Below, one piece after another: positions 25,604-32,102 of a DNA stretch of 48,082 bases. The position numbers and the translations under genes are program-made. Every line of letters begins with the position of its first letter. Position 1 is the first letter of the stretch. The notes beneath the pieces were generated by a model. That model made no database searches. It saw nothing but the letters and a program-made list of their open reading frames with translations, and was not told where the DNA came from. This stretch comes from JAPUDQ01 sp964532145 (GTDB lineage Bacteria > Patescibacteriota > Saccharimonadia > Saccharimonadales > Saccharimonadaceae). The stretch is from contig CAZHGM010000003.1 of the NCBI GenBank assembly GCA_964532145.1, positions 1 through 48,082 of the forward strand, read 5' to 3'.

Positions 25604-25685
25604 TACCGACTGCGGATTTTTGTAATACGTCATTCACTCTGCTTTGTATTAGACGAGCACAAGTTCTATGAAGAAAGGAAATACA

Positions 25686-25898
25686 ATGACTCAGATACTA
25701 GAAGGAGTTGTTCTACTGGCATGTTGATGACGACCGAGCAGCCCTAGAGGAGCTAGTCTCGCGTGACGCCAAAGCGCTCGAATCGATCAAAGATCGCGGC
25801 AACGGTTTGTTACCGCATCGGTCATTGACCCATTTGGCAACATACTCGGCATCATGCACAATCCGCATTTTGCTGAGATTGCACAACATAATAGCTAA
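25686..25898 (+). pseudogene. Remnant of a VOC (glyoxalase-like) protein gene
   Basis: A start MTQILEGVV is followed directly by the C-terminal half of a vicinal-oxygen-chelate protein in two frames: FYWHVDDDRAALEELVS...DRGNG, then after a frameshift near 25803 RFVTASVIDPFGNILGIMHN and a stop at 25896-25898. The N-terminal middle is deleted. It is divergent from the broken AraC gene, a common pairing, so both were probably lost together. Confidence 0.72.
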
Positions 25899-25914
25899 TG
25901 ACGGGATAAAAATA

Positions 25915-25930
25915 CCGATCTGATGATCGG
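25915..25930 (-). terminator. Former terminator of tRNA-Leu, now displaced
   Basis: CCGATC and GATCGG pair around four bases. On the minus strand TATTTTTATC follows; on the plus strand GCATTTTTAC follows, so it can act both ways. It lies directly beside the attL core. Joined to the tRNA at attR across the element, it would form the natural tRNA-Leu terminator. Confidence 0.65.
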
Positions 25931-25942
25931 GCATTTTTACTT

Positions 25943-25948
25943 TGGTGC
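25943..25948. other. attL core
   Basis: TGGTGC flanked on the left by the displaced terminator and on the right by the element end CTCTCTACAACG. Confidence 0.7.
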
Positions 25949-26181
25949 CTCTCTACAACGAGGCTCGCACCTATTTTATGTCAAAAGGTTGAAAATCTGA
26001 AACAAGAGTAGCCCCGCCGTTTGCCAGCCAAAGGCTGACCCGCCCCGCCAGCCCTGGATTTTGATTGTTTTTGGATTTCCCCCCGCCGAATTTCTTTTTG
26101 CAGTTGAGAAAATCCAGGTCTGTCGGGTCGGCTGCCGAAAGCGGCAGAAACGGCGTGTCTGGTCGGTGGGTTTTGAGAGTT
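25943..26181. repeat. Inverted repeat 1, left arm (239 bp)
   Basis: Reverse complement of 27482-27720, identical as far as I compared by eye, including identical translations of both arms. Its inner end meets the Nudix stop codon, so the two cargo genes fill the space between arms precisely. Confidence 0.9.
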
Positions 26182-26182
26182 G

Positions 26183-26638
26183 CTACAAAATACCAATCTT
26201 TTGTAGGGTGGTTACGGTTGGTGGCGATAATTTCAAATCGCCGAGTTCTTTGACATCAAACCACTGAGCGTCTGTAAAATCGTCCTCGTGTATTAACTCA
26301 ACCGTGTCGGTTTTTTCTTGCAGTGTTACTTTGAAATTATAAAAATCCATATCAACCAGTACCTTTTCGCCGGTTTCTCTCAAAACTTTCTCGCTTTGAC
26401 CATTTAGTACGCCTTCAATCTGCTCTATCTCTGCGGTGGTAATATCAATGCCGGTTTCTTCTTTGATTTCACGCTTCAGCGCATCTATTTTTGTTTCGTT
26501 TGGCTCTATGCCACCGCCAGGTATAACCCAGTGGTCGGGATAAACTCCGCCTTTGATATTCTTGCCAAGTAACAACTTGCCGTCGCTGGAAAAAATAAAT
26601 GCGCCAACAATATCTCTTTTAATTGTTCTCAAACTCAT
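26183..26638 (-). CDS. Nudix hydrolase
   Basis: A 151-residue protein starting MSLRTIKRDIVGAFIFSSDG. The Nudix box reads GGGIEPNETKIDALKREIKE followed by ETGI, matching G-x5-E-x7-REUxEExGU in full. Nudix enzymes cleave nucleoside diphosphates linked to another moiety; the substrate here is unknown, though N-terminal and WVIPGGGIEPNE features resemble GDP-mannose or MutT-like members. A TACAAT lies 7 bases before the ATG, so a leaderless mRNA is likely. Its stop codon lies 1-2 bases from the left inverted repeat. It is divergent from the phosphatase gene over a 50-base AT-rich gap. Confidence 0.88.
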   Translation of the reverse strand: MSLRTIKRDIVGAFIFSSDGKLLLGKNIKGGVYPDHWVIPGGGIEPNETKIDALKREIKEETGIDITTAEIEQIEGVLNGQSEKVLRETGEKVLVDMDFYNFKVTLQEKTDTVELIHEDDFTDAQWFDVKELGDLKLSPPTVTTLQKIGIL

Positions 26639-26688
26639 ACACCTAATTGTATATTTTTTACAGATAATAGCCTATAATCATATCTGAT
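26639..26688. promoter_or_regulatory. Divergent promoter region of the cargo genes
   Basis: Fifty bases hold both starts. Plus strand: TATAAT (26673-26678), 10 bases before the ATG at 26689. Minus strand: TACAAT 7 bases before the ATG at 26638. The -35 boxes are poor. Both mRNAs would be leaderless or nearly so. Confidence 0.5.
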
Positions 26689-27483
26689 ATGACAGAGAAA
26701 AATCTTGAACACGCATTACAGATAACCCGTCAGGCGGTTGCCGAAGCGGGACAAGAGTTAAAACGGTACTATGGCAACGTAGAGGCGATTAGTAAGGGGG
26801 ACGGTAACAGTATTGGCGGTATAGTTACAGAACTAGACCGCAAAACCGAGCAATTCCTAGCAAAAGAACTTGGTAAGTTTTCTGCTGACGTTGGTTTTCG
26901 TGGCGAGGAATTTGGCGTTCAGAACCACGCCGATACAACGTGGCTTGTTGATCCGATTGACGGAACGGCACACTTTGTCAGAGGCATACCTTTCTGTACT
27001 ACAATGGTTGCCCTGATAGAAAACGGCGAAGTAGTGTTGTCTGTAATTCACGACTTTGTTAATGATGATACATATTGGGCAATTCGGGGCGGTGGCGCAT
27101 ATTGCAATGACAAAAGGATTTCCGTCAGCCAGCGTTCACTTAAACAGAGTTTGATTTCCTTTGAAACAAAGCTAGAAAAACCGGAAAACTATGAAAAATA
27201 TCTCGCCGTACGGCGAGAAGCAGGAATTATCGCAACAATAAATTGCGGTTTTGAGTTCGCTATGATTGCTTCGGGTAAACTAGACGGGCGCATTGGTTTA
27301 GAGCCTTATGGTATGGATTGGGACTTTGCGCCTGGCTCACTGCTAGTTAGCGAGGCGGGTGGTGTGGCTACGAACATCGGAAAAGATACTTATGACTACC
27401 AAAACCACGACTTTATTATTGCCAACGCTGCTGTCCACAAAGAATTGACAGAAGGCGACAATGCCATCTTTCCTAAAGTCTAA
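26689..27483 (+). CDS. Inositol-monophosphatase-family phosphatase (paralog 2, element cargo)
   Basis: A 264-residue Mg-dependent phosphatase. Motif 1 is GFRGEE, motif 2 TWLVDPIDGTAHFVRG, motif 3 MDWDFAPGSLLVSEAGG with the canonical Trp-Asp. Ligands for two metals are therefore intact. It is the same length as, and clearly homologous to, the gene at 1597-2391, but has more AT-rich codons. Its TAA (27481-27483) overlaps the first bases of the right inverted repeat. Paired here with a Nudix hydrolase, whereas paralog 1 is paired with HIT and NadD-like genes, which suggests a shared theme of nucleotide or sugar-phosphate turnover. Confidence 0.85.
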   Translation: MTEKNLEHALQITRQAVAEAGQELKRYYGNVEAISKGDGNSIGGIVTELDRKTEQFLAKELGKFSADVGFRGEEFGVQNHADTTWLVDPIDGTAHFVRGIPFCTTMVALIENGEVVLSVIHDFVNDDTYWAIRGGGAYCNDKRISVSQRSLKQSLISFETKLEKPENYEKYLAVRREAGIIATINCGFEFAMIASGKLDGRIGLEPYGMDWDFAPGSLLVSEAGGVATNIGKDTYDYQNHDFIIANAAVHKELTEGDNAIFPKV

Positions 27484-27720
27484 CTCTCAAAACCCACCGA
27501 CCAGACACGCCGTTTCTGCCGCTTTCGGCAGCCGACCCGACAGACCTGGATTTTCTCAACTGCAAAAAGAAATTCGGCGGGGGGAAATCCAAAAACAATC
27601 AAAATCCAGGGCTGGCGGGGCGGGTCAGCCTTTGGCTGGCAAACGGCGGGGCTACTCTTGTTTCAGATTTTCAACCTTTTGACATAAAATAGGTGCGAGC
27701 CTCGTTGTAGAGAGGCACCA
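27482..27720. repeat. Inverted repeat 1, right arm (239 bp)
   Basis: Reverse complement of 25943-26181. It ends in the inverted core GCACCA, which it shares with inverted repeat 2. Confidence 0.9.
27715..27720. other. Internal attP-like core (inverted)
   Basis: GCACCA, the reverse of TGGTGC. Its flanks are those of the two element ends joined: IR1 outer sequence on the left, IR2 outer sequence on the right. This is what the circular-form junction of the element would look like. Confidence 0.65.
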
Positions 27721-27743
27721 CAGAGAAACTTTTTTCGGAATTG

Positions 27744-27765
27744 CCGCCCGTTCGGGCGGTTTTTT
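27744..27765 (+). terminator. Terminator within inverted repeat 2, left arm
   Basis: CCGCCCG, loop TT, CGGGCGG followed by TTTTTT. It stops plus-strand transcription coming from the phosphatase gene before it reaches the recombinase. The inverted copy at 29484-29505 serves tRNA-Leu. Confidence 0.85.
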
Positions 27766-27850
27766 CTAGGGTTTTGCACAGCAAAACCCAGATGTTCTTG
27801 GGGGGAGAAACAGTTTGGGCAGCCGCAGGCTGCGCCTTTTTGGTTTTTAG

Positions 27851-27869
27851 CCGCCATTGGCGGTTTTTG
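27851..27869 (+). terminator. Second hairpin before the recombinase
   Basis: GCCGCC, ATT, GGCGG followed by TTTTTG (about 27850-27869) forms a short terminator-like stem just outside inverted repeat 2. Confidence 0.5.
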
Positions 27870-27884
27870 TTTGGTACAATAGAA

Positions 27885-28017
27885 TTGCACACAAGTTTTG
27901 AGAAGGCTATTTTTGTTGGCTTTAATGGCCGTCTAGTACAATCTAGTCTTTTCTAGCTTGTGTGCAACTAGGCGGTCATTAAAGTTAGGGGGTAACTATG
28001 CAAAGCCAACAAGAATA
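27885..28017 (+). promoter_or_regulatory. Recombinase leader with three long complementary pairs
   Basis: Pair A: 27885-27895 with 27957-27967 (11 of 11). Pair B: 27920-27937 with 27967-27984 (16 Watson-Crick plus 2 G-U). The order A-B-A'-B' is that of a pseudoknot. Pair C: 27908-27923 with 28002-28017 (15 plus 1 G-U), covering codons 2-7 of the recombinase; it competes with B over 27920-27923. AGGGGG follows B' directly and precedes the ATG at 27998. A TACAAT at 27936-27941 with TTGTTG 18 bp upstream could be a promoter within it. Confidence 0.6.
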
Positions 28018-29617
28018 TTACATCTATGCTCGCAAGTCCACAGATGTTGAGGACAAACAAGTTTTGTCTATTGAGGCGCAACTCGTAGAGTTGCGGGAAT
28101 ATGCCAAGCGTGAGGGCTTGCATATTGCCGCCGAGTTTATTGAAAAGCAATCCGCTAAATCGCCAGGCCGTCCGGTTTTCGGTAAGTTGCTAGCTGAAAT
28201 TGAAAAGTCTGGCGGCAATATCCTCGCTTGGCACCCTGATCGCCTAGCGAGAAACAGCATTGACGGTGGACAGATTATCTATCTGCTGGATAGCGGTAAA
28301 CTTGGAACTTTGAAGTTTCCTAGCTTTTGGTTTGAAAACACTTCGCAAGGCAAGTTTATGCTGTCTATCGCCTTTGGTCAGAGCAAATACTATGTAGACA
28401 ATCTGTCTGAAAACACCAAGCGGGGCTTACGACAAAAAGTCCGGCTTGGACTATACCCAAGCTGTGCGCCTGTTGGCTACATCAACGATGTCCGGACAAA
28501 GACAATTGCTGTCAACAAACGGCTTGCGCCAGTTGTTTTAGCCGCTTTTGAGTTGTATGCAAAGGGCGAAAGTAGACTAGAGGACATAGTTATATTTCTA
28601 AAGAGCAAAGGTATTACCACTAAAAGCGGCAAACAACTGAACAAAGACCAAATAAAAAGGATTTTGACCAATCCCTTTTACTATGGGCATTTCCGGTTTA
28701 TGGGCGAAGTCCACGAGGGCAAACACAAAGCTATTGTGTCAAAGAAACTGTTTGACCAAGTGCAAGCTGTACTTGCCAAGCGCGGCAGACCGCAAAAAGG
28801 TGCAACTACACCGCAAGTATTTTGCGGTTTGTTGTCTTGCGGTTCTTGTGGGCTGTCCGTAACAGCCGAGCATAAGATTAAACGCCAAAAGAACGGCAAT
28901 GTTCACGAATACGTCTATTACAGGTGTACCAAGAAACACAAAGACATCAAATGTTTAGAGCCAGCAGTTACGCAAGCTGACCTAACCGAACAACTGGCAG
29001 GAGTATTGCATAGCTACGCTATGCCTACGGCGTGGGCAACTACACTCAACTCAATGCTGGACGAGGACGAAAAGAAAGCCAGCCAATCCTCTAGCGTGTT
29101 TATCGCTGACGCTCAAGCACGCATAGGTAACTTGCAAAACAAGTTACAGCGACTTTTAGACGGCTATTTAGACCAAGACATAGAACAGAATATATACCGA
29201 ACCAAACAAGCAGAATTGATGTCGGAAAAGAAGTCGCTAGAGGAACAAATCGGCAAGCTGACGCTTGCCGGAAGTTCTTGGATAGAACCTATGCGCCAAT
29301 GGATAAAACAAGCTGTTTCTCTCAAGAGAATTGCCGAAAATGCCGAGCCGGTGGCAATAAAGCAAGCCTTACTTGAAATTGATGGATTGAACCTCTTTCT
29401 AAAAACCAAAAAGGCGCAGCCTGCGGCTGCCCAAACTGTTTCTCCCCCCAAGAACATCTGGGTTTTGCTGTGCAAAACCCTAGAAAAAACCGCCCGAACG
29501 GGCGGCAATTCCGAAAAAAGTTTCTCTGTGGTGCGGATGAGAGGACTTGAACCTCCACGCCCGAAGGCATATGCTCCTAAGGCATACGTGTATACCAATT
29601 TCACCACATCCGCATAA
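27998..29617 (+). CDS. Large serine recombinase (integrase) of the element
   Basis: Resolvase domain at residues 1-150: YIYARKSTDVEDKQVLSIEA (the catalytic Ser follows ARK), then ILAWHPDRLARNSIDGG with the catalytic arginines. A recombinase domain (residues about 160-260) and a zinc-ribbon domain (CGLLSCGSCG ... YYRCTKKH ... KCLEP) follow, then a coiled coil (KASQSSSVFIADAQARIGNL onward). The last 80 residues run through inverted repeat 2 and antisense through tRNA-Leu to TAA at 29617, giving the tRNA-derived tail RMRGLEPPRP. The natural end is therefore uncertain. Predicted to integrate, excise and perhaps invert the element. Confidence 0.92.
   Translation: MQSQQEYYIYARKSTDVEDKQVLSIEAQLVELREYAKREGLHIAAEFIEKQSAKSPGRPVFGKLLAEIEKSGGNILAWHPDRLARNSIDGGQIIYLLDSGKLGTLKFPSFWFENTSQGKFMLSIAFGQSKYYVDNLSENTKRGLRQKVRLGLYPSCAPVGYINDVRTKTIAVNKRLAPVVLAAFELYAKGESRLEDIVIFLKSKGITTKSGKQLNKDQIKRILTNPFYYGHFRFMGEVHEGKHKAIVSKKLFDQVQAVLAKRGRPQKGATTPQVFCGLLSCGSCGLSVTAEHKIKRQKNGNVHEYVYYRCTKKHKDIKCLEPAVTQADLTEQLAGVLHSYAMPTAWATTLNSMLDEDEKKASQSSSVFIADAQARIGNLQNKLQRLLDGYLDQDIEQNIYRTKQAELMSEKKSLEEQIGKLTLAGSSWIEPMRQWIKQAVSLKRIAENAEPVAIKQALLEIDGLNLFLKTKKAQPAAAQTVSPPKNIWVLLCKTLEKTARTGGNSEKSFSVVRMRGLEPPRPKAYAPKAYVYTNFTTSA
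29484..29505 (-). terminator. Element-supplied terminator of tRNA-Leu
   Basis: Minus strand: CCGCCCG, TT, CGGGCGG, TTTTTT, about 24 bases after the encoded CCA. It replaces the native terminator now at 25915-25930. Confidence 0.8.
29529..29534. other. attR core at the tRNA 3' end
   Basis: TGGTGC, whose complement GCACCA is the last two acceptor-stem bases, the discriminator A and CCA of tRNA-Leu. Confidence 0.7.
29529..29613 (-). tRNA. tRNA-Leu (anticodon UAG), CCA encoded
   Basis: Acceptor stem GCGGATG with CATCCGC, D-stem GTG/CAC, anticodon stem TATGC/GCATA with loop CTTAGGA (anticodon TAG), long variable arm (TGCC TTCG GGCG) typical of class II tRNAs, and T-arm with TTCAAGT loop. Discriminator A then CCA. 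Serves as the integration target of the element. Confidence 0.95.
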
Positions 29618-29640
29618 TTTTTTATAGGTACTTGCTCTTC

Positions 29641-29789
29641 TCGCCTTCGGCGAGAGGCATATGGTCACGCAAGCGCGACCCCGTCGCCACATCTATGCAA
29701 GCACAGCTTGCAAGAGTGGACTCCCTTGAGAACTGCCACTGGCAGTTCTCACCTAAGGCATGCGTGTATACCAATTTCACCACATCCGT
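29641..29789 (-). pseudogene. tRNA-Leu-like sequence with an 88-base hairpin-rich insertion
   Basis: Minus strand from 29789: the 5' half of tRNA-Leu to just past the anticodon (identical to the intact gene except about two bases, one being the first acceptor base). After CCTTAGG, 88 bases (29664-29751) intervene, then CATATGCC, a variable-arm-like hairpin and a poor T-arm. The insertion and flank contain four hairpins: 29641-29653, 29663-29680, 29696-29712 and 29727-29751 (11-bp perfect stem). No acceptor 3' strand is found, so it is probably not a working tRNA. Confidence 0.5.
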
Positions 29790-29912
29790 GTGTCATCCGT
29801 TACGGCTGCCCTCTATCCAATAAGCAATGTATTGCAATAGCTTGCGACCGCACCGAATGGTATAAGTATTTTATCAGGTTATGAATTATCGATAAAGCTG
29901 CCGCAAATCTCA

Positions 29913-29940
29913 TTGATTTCTCAGATTAAACTCATATACT
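29913..29940 (+). promoter_or_regulatory. Promoter of the NadD-like gene
   Basis: TTGATT (29913-29918), 16-bp spacer, TATACT (29935-29940), 8 bases before the ATG at 29949. The mRNA should be leaderless. Confidence 0.6.
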
Positions 29941-29948
29941 TAGGGACG

Positions 29949-30479
29949 ATGAAACGTAAAATTGGTATATATGCTGGTACATTTGATCCTATCCATGAGG
30001 GTCATATCGCCTTTGCGCGTGAAGCCCTCAAAACATGCCATCTAGATAGAGTGATCTTCCTGCCGGAGCCATCCCCGCGGTACAAAAAAGACGTGACAAA
30101 TATCAACACGAGACTGCAGAACGCTAAATCGGCTATTGGGCGATCCCCGTTCTATAAAGTACACCACAGTAGTGCTGATCAATTCACTATGCACTCAATT
30201 ATGCCAGAAATTGAATCGCTCTATCCCGATGCGAGTATCGTACTACTGGTCGGCTCTGATGTCACTCTTACTCTGCATACCTGGGAAAATATTACTGAGT
30301 TGACAAGATCCGTGCAATTCGTAATTGGTCTCCGCGGAAATGCGACCAAGAACAAGATAGTAATGGCAATGAATGCACTCAGCACATCCCTCGGTACTGA
30401 TATTCGTTACTCAATTATTTCAACACAGCACTCAGCAGTGTCTTCGTCGCAAAAACGCTTACAATCAACACATCCTTGA
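29949..30479 (+). CDS. NadD-like (nicotinate-nucleotide adenylyltransferase) protein
   Basis: A 176-residue protein starting MKRKIGIYAGTFDPIHEGH, where GTFDPIHEGH is the nucleotidyltransferase signature with HxGH. LLVGSDVTLTLHTWENI matches the substrate-binding part of NadD. The C-terminus reads SAVSSSQKR, equivalent to the ISSTxxR motif, but the usual last 15-25 residues are missing (ends LQSTHP), so it may be shortened by a frameshift near the A-run at 30452. I use the ATG at 29949, not 29913, since the promoter lies between. Role in NAD synthesis is likely but unproven. Confidence 0.78.
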   Translation: MKRKIGIYAGTFDPIHEGHIAFAREALKTCHLDRVIFLPEPSPRYKKDVTNINTRLQNAKSAIGRSPFYKVHHSSADQFTMHSIMPEIESLYPDASIVLLVGSDVTLTLHTWENITELTRSVQFVIGLRGNATKNKIVMAMNALSTSLGTDIRYSIISTQHSAVSSSQKRLQSTHP

Positions 30480-30648
30480 GCAATACCTCAACCTCAGTCA
30501 ATATTTTACCGTCAGACTGACTAAAATACTCAAGGTCCGACAAACCAATGTCTTGTTGGCGAATCTTTTCTAGTTTTGATGTATTCGCTGCGCTTCGTTT
30601 CCGGCGGGCAAAGTTATCCTCAAGCTCTTTTTTAGACCCACCGGCCAA
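30415..30648 (-). CDS. Doubtful small ORF
   Basis: A 77-codon ORF with TTG start (KKELEDNFARRKRSAANTSK, then a moderately charged tail). It overlaps the end of the NadD-like gene antisense by 65 bases and has no clear ribosome site. The charged, helical composition looks protein-like, but no family is recognised. Confidence 0.3.
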   Translation of the reverse strand: MAGGSKKELEDNFARRKRSAANTSKLEKIRQQDIGLSDLEYFSQSDGKILTEVEVLLKDVLIVSVFATKTLLSAVLK

Positions 30649-30718
30649 ATCCCGTTAATAATAAAACGTAGTCAGCGATAAAAGTACTATGGGGTCTTGG
30701 TGAGAAATAAAATAGATG

Positions 30719-31276
30719 TCATGATTTGACATCTTCTAGGCGGTAGAAAGCCAGGGCCGCGTCTCCGTAACTACGATTGTCCACCACAACAACTCCATTA
30801 ACGGTCGGCACTGACTCCCTACCTGGATACGATAATATCATAAGCCCTTTGGGTTTTAAATGGGTTTTGAGCCGAAAAACTGTGGATAACTGCAAATCAT
30901 TATATGGTGGATCTGCAAATATGAGGTCGAACAAGCTTTCTTCATCGACCCCACTCGTTTCATCCCACTGCACCACACTGCCTCTGATAAGTTTCGCCTC
31001 ATTTCCGACGCCCAGTGTGTCGATATTTTCCATAATGACCCGCTGTGCTGTCCGATCACGCTCAATAAAGGTTGCATGCATAGCCCCGCGACTCAGTGCC
31101 TCTAGTCCCAAGCTACCTGACCCGGCAAATGCATCGAGCACCCGAAGTCCGCTTATGTCACTAAGGATATTAAAGAGTGAACCACGAATTCTATCCCCCA
31201 TCGGATGCGTTTTATAGCTGCTGCTGGTTCCGATGGTCCGTCCGCCAAAGCGTCCAGAAATGATCCGTAGACTCAT
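30719..31276 (-). CDS. rsmD: 16S rRNA m2G966 methyltransferase
   Basis: A 185-residue AdoMet-dependent methyltransferase. It starts MSLRIISGRFGGRTI, the family RIIGGxxRGR-like opening. HPMGDRIRGSLFNIL is the conserved P-T/M-x-D-R-V/I-R-E/G block, LDAFAGSGSLGLEALSRGA is the AdoMet site and IFADPPYND carries the catalytic DPPY. It modifies 16S rRNA on the 30S subunit. The start overlaps the end of the upstream gene by 4 bases, indicating coupling. Confidence 0.93.
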   Translation of the reverse strand: MSLRIISGRFGGRTIGTSSSYKTHPMGDRIRGSLFNILSDISGLRVLDAFAGSGSLGLEALSRGAMHATFIERDRTAQRVIMENIDTLGVGNEAKLIRGSVVQWDETSGVDEESLFDLIFADPPYNDLQLSTVFRLKTHLKPKGLMILSYPGRESVPTVNGVVVVDNRSYGDAALAFYRLEDVKS

Positions 31277-32094
31277 GATACCGCCCGTTTTTGCGCGGCC
31301 CGTTCACTCGCATAGTACCATGCCAGCATAACGGTTGAGATAATTAATGGGGCAAGTTCGGTACGAGTAGTCCGTGCCAGCGCTCTCGTCCAACCCCGTT
31401 GTTCGAATTCGCTGTACATATCGAGTTCATATACTTTCCAGACAGCTTCTTTCATCATCGGCAAAATGCCTTCTTTTTTGACTCGCACAAGCTGATTACT
31501 ATTCGGCGCTAGTCCCTTGAACCGCAACGCAGAAATGGTACTGGCAACCCCAAATTCGAACATGACGTGATTCGTAAAGATTCCTTTAGCTCCCCAGTAT
31601 TGCCAGTTACGCGCGAAGGTATCACGCCGGTTTTTGCCGCGAATGACGTTTTTTTCCCGTACTGTCAGACGTTCTTCCTTTGGCTTCCCAAACAGCTCCT
31701 CAATCTTGTCACTCAACGGGTAGTGATGCGCTGGTGTCAGACCGTCGGTAATCGCATGAGCCAGCCAGGCCGCTTCAAATGCCGCACGTTCACGGTTATC
31801 GTGCACTAGTGCAGTCACGAGATTATGAATATGATCCTCGATATAGCCATACAGCGCCATATCGTTATCATTGGTCGGGTCAATATAGTGCCATGGCTCA
31901 TCGACCGATGGACTTTTGCGTTTAATACCGTCTGGCCCATTTTTTCCTTCGAAGTGCAGAATATCGTGAATTGCCGGAAAGTACTGCCCTCTAGGCAACA
32001 AATCATCAAGTCGCTTACGGGCGACGCGATCAATTTTCTGATGTGCGCCCATGATACGACCGGATTTGATACGAATGGTGGTGCCGGAATACAT
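31273..32094 (-). CDS. Phospholipase-C/P1-nuclease-fold-like protein
   Basis: A 273-residue protein starting MYSGTTIRIKSGRIMGAHQK. Histidine and aspartate positions resemble the zinc-dependent phospholipase C/S1-P1 nuclease fold: GAHQKID, AIHDILHFEGK, PWHYIDP and AWLAHAITDGLTPAHHYP. The last segment ends in a hydrophobic stretch near residues 245-262. Catalysis on phosphate esters is an inference from the motifs. An ATG at 32139 is less likely because the heptamer repeats at 32103-32130 intervene. It overlaps rsmD by 4 bases. Confidence 0.65.
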   Translation of the reverse strand: MYSGTTIRIKSGRIMGAHQKIDRVARKRLDDLLPRGQYFPAIHDILHFEGKNGPDGIKRKSPSVDEPWHYIDPTNDNDMALYGYIEDHIHNLVTALVHDNRERAAFEAAWLAHAITDGLTPAHHYPLSDKIEELFGKPKEERLTVREKNVIRGKNRRDTFARNWQYWGAKGIFTNHVMFEFGVASTISALRFKGLAPNSNQLVRVKKEGILPMMKEAVWKVYELDMYSEFEQRGWTRALARTTRTELAPLIISTVMLAWYYASERAAQKRAVS

Positions 32095-32102
32095 TACGAA
32101 TA

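Larger units (their letters stand above)
27715..27850. repeat. Inverted repeat 2, left arm (136 bp)
   Basis: Reverse complement of 29399-29534. It carries a copy of the recombinase 3' end, a terminator and the core, in opposite orientation. Confidence 0.9.
25943..29534. mobile_element. Integrative element in the 3' end of tRNA-Leu(UAG)
   Basis: A 3.6-kb element carrying Nudix and inositol-monophosphatase-like cargo genes and a serine recombinase. The 6-bp core TGGTGC occurs at the left edge (25943-25948), inverted in the middle (27715-27720) and at the right edge (29529-29534), where its complement GCACCA is the 3' end of the tRNA. The flanks of the three cores combine as chromosome/Y, X/Y and X/tRNA, which is the pattern expected for attL, attP and attR. 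The central junction is in inverted orientation. Left flank plus tRNA restores a tRNA followed by a perfect terminator. Confidence 0.8.
29399..29534. repeat. Inverted repeat 2, right arm (136 bp)
   Basis: Reverse complement of 27715-27850. It covers the recombinase 3' end, a terminator and the core that overlaps the tRNA 3' end. Confidence 0.9.

Noticed and set aside
25981..26196. ORF inside inverted repeat 1 left arm
   Set aside because: It exists only because the repeat is open in one frame; the same ORF appears in the other arm, lacks a ribosome site and has no protein-like composition.
26658..26689. Consensus -35 box for the cargo phosphatase
   Set aside because: Only a weak T-rich hexamer at the right distance; reported as a -10 only.
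27461..27682. ORF inside inverted repeat 1 right arm
   Set aside because: Mirror of the left-arm ORF and overlapping the phosphatase 3' end in another frame.
29535..29617. C-terminal recombinase residues reading RMRGLEPPRP and beyond
   Set aside because: This is antisense translation of tRNA-Leu, not a real protein domain; the functional recombinase end is probably earlier.
29664..29751. Group I intron in tRNA-Leu
   Set aside because: Only 88 bases, no catalytic core visible and no proper 3' exon follows.
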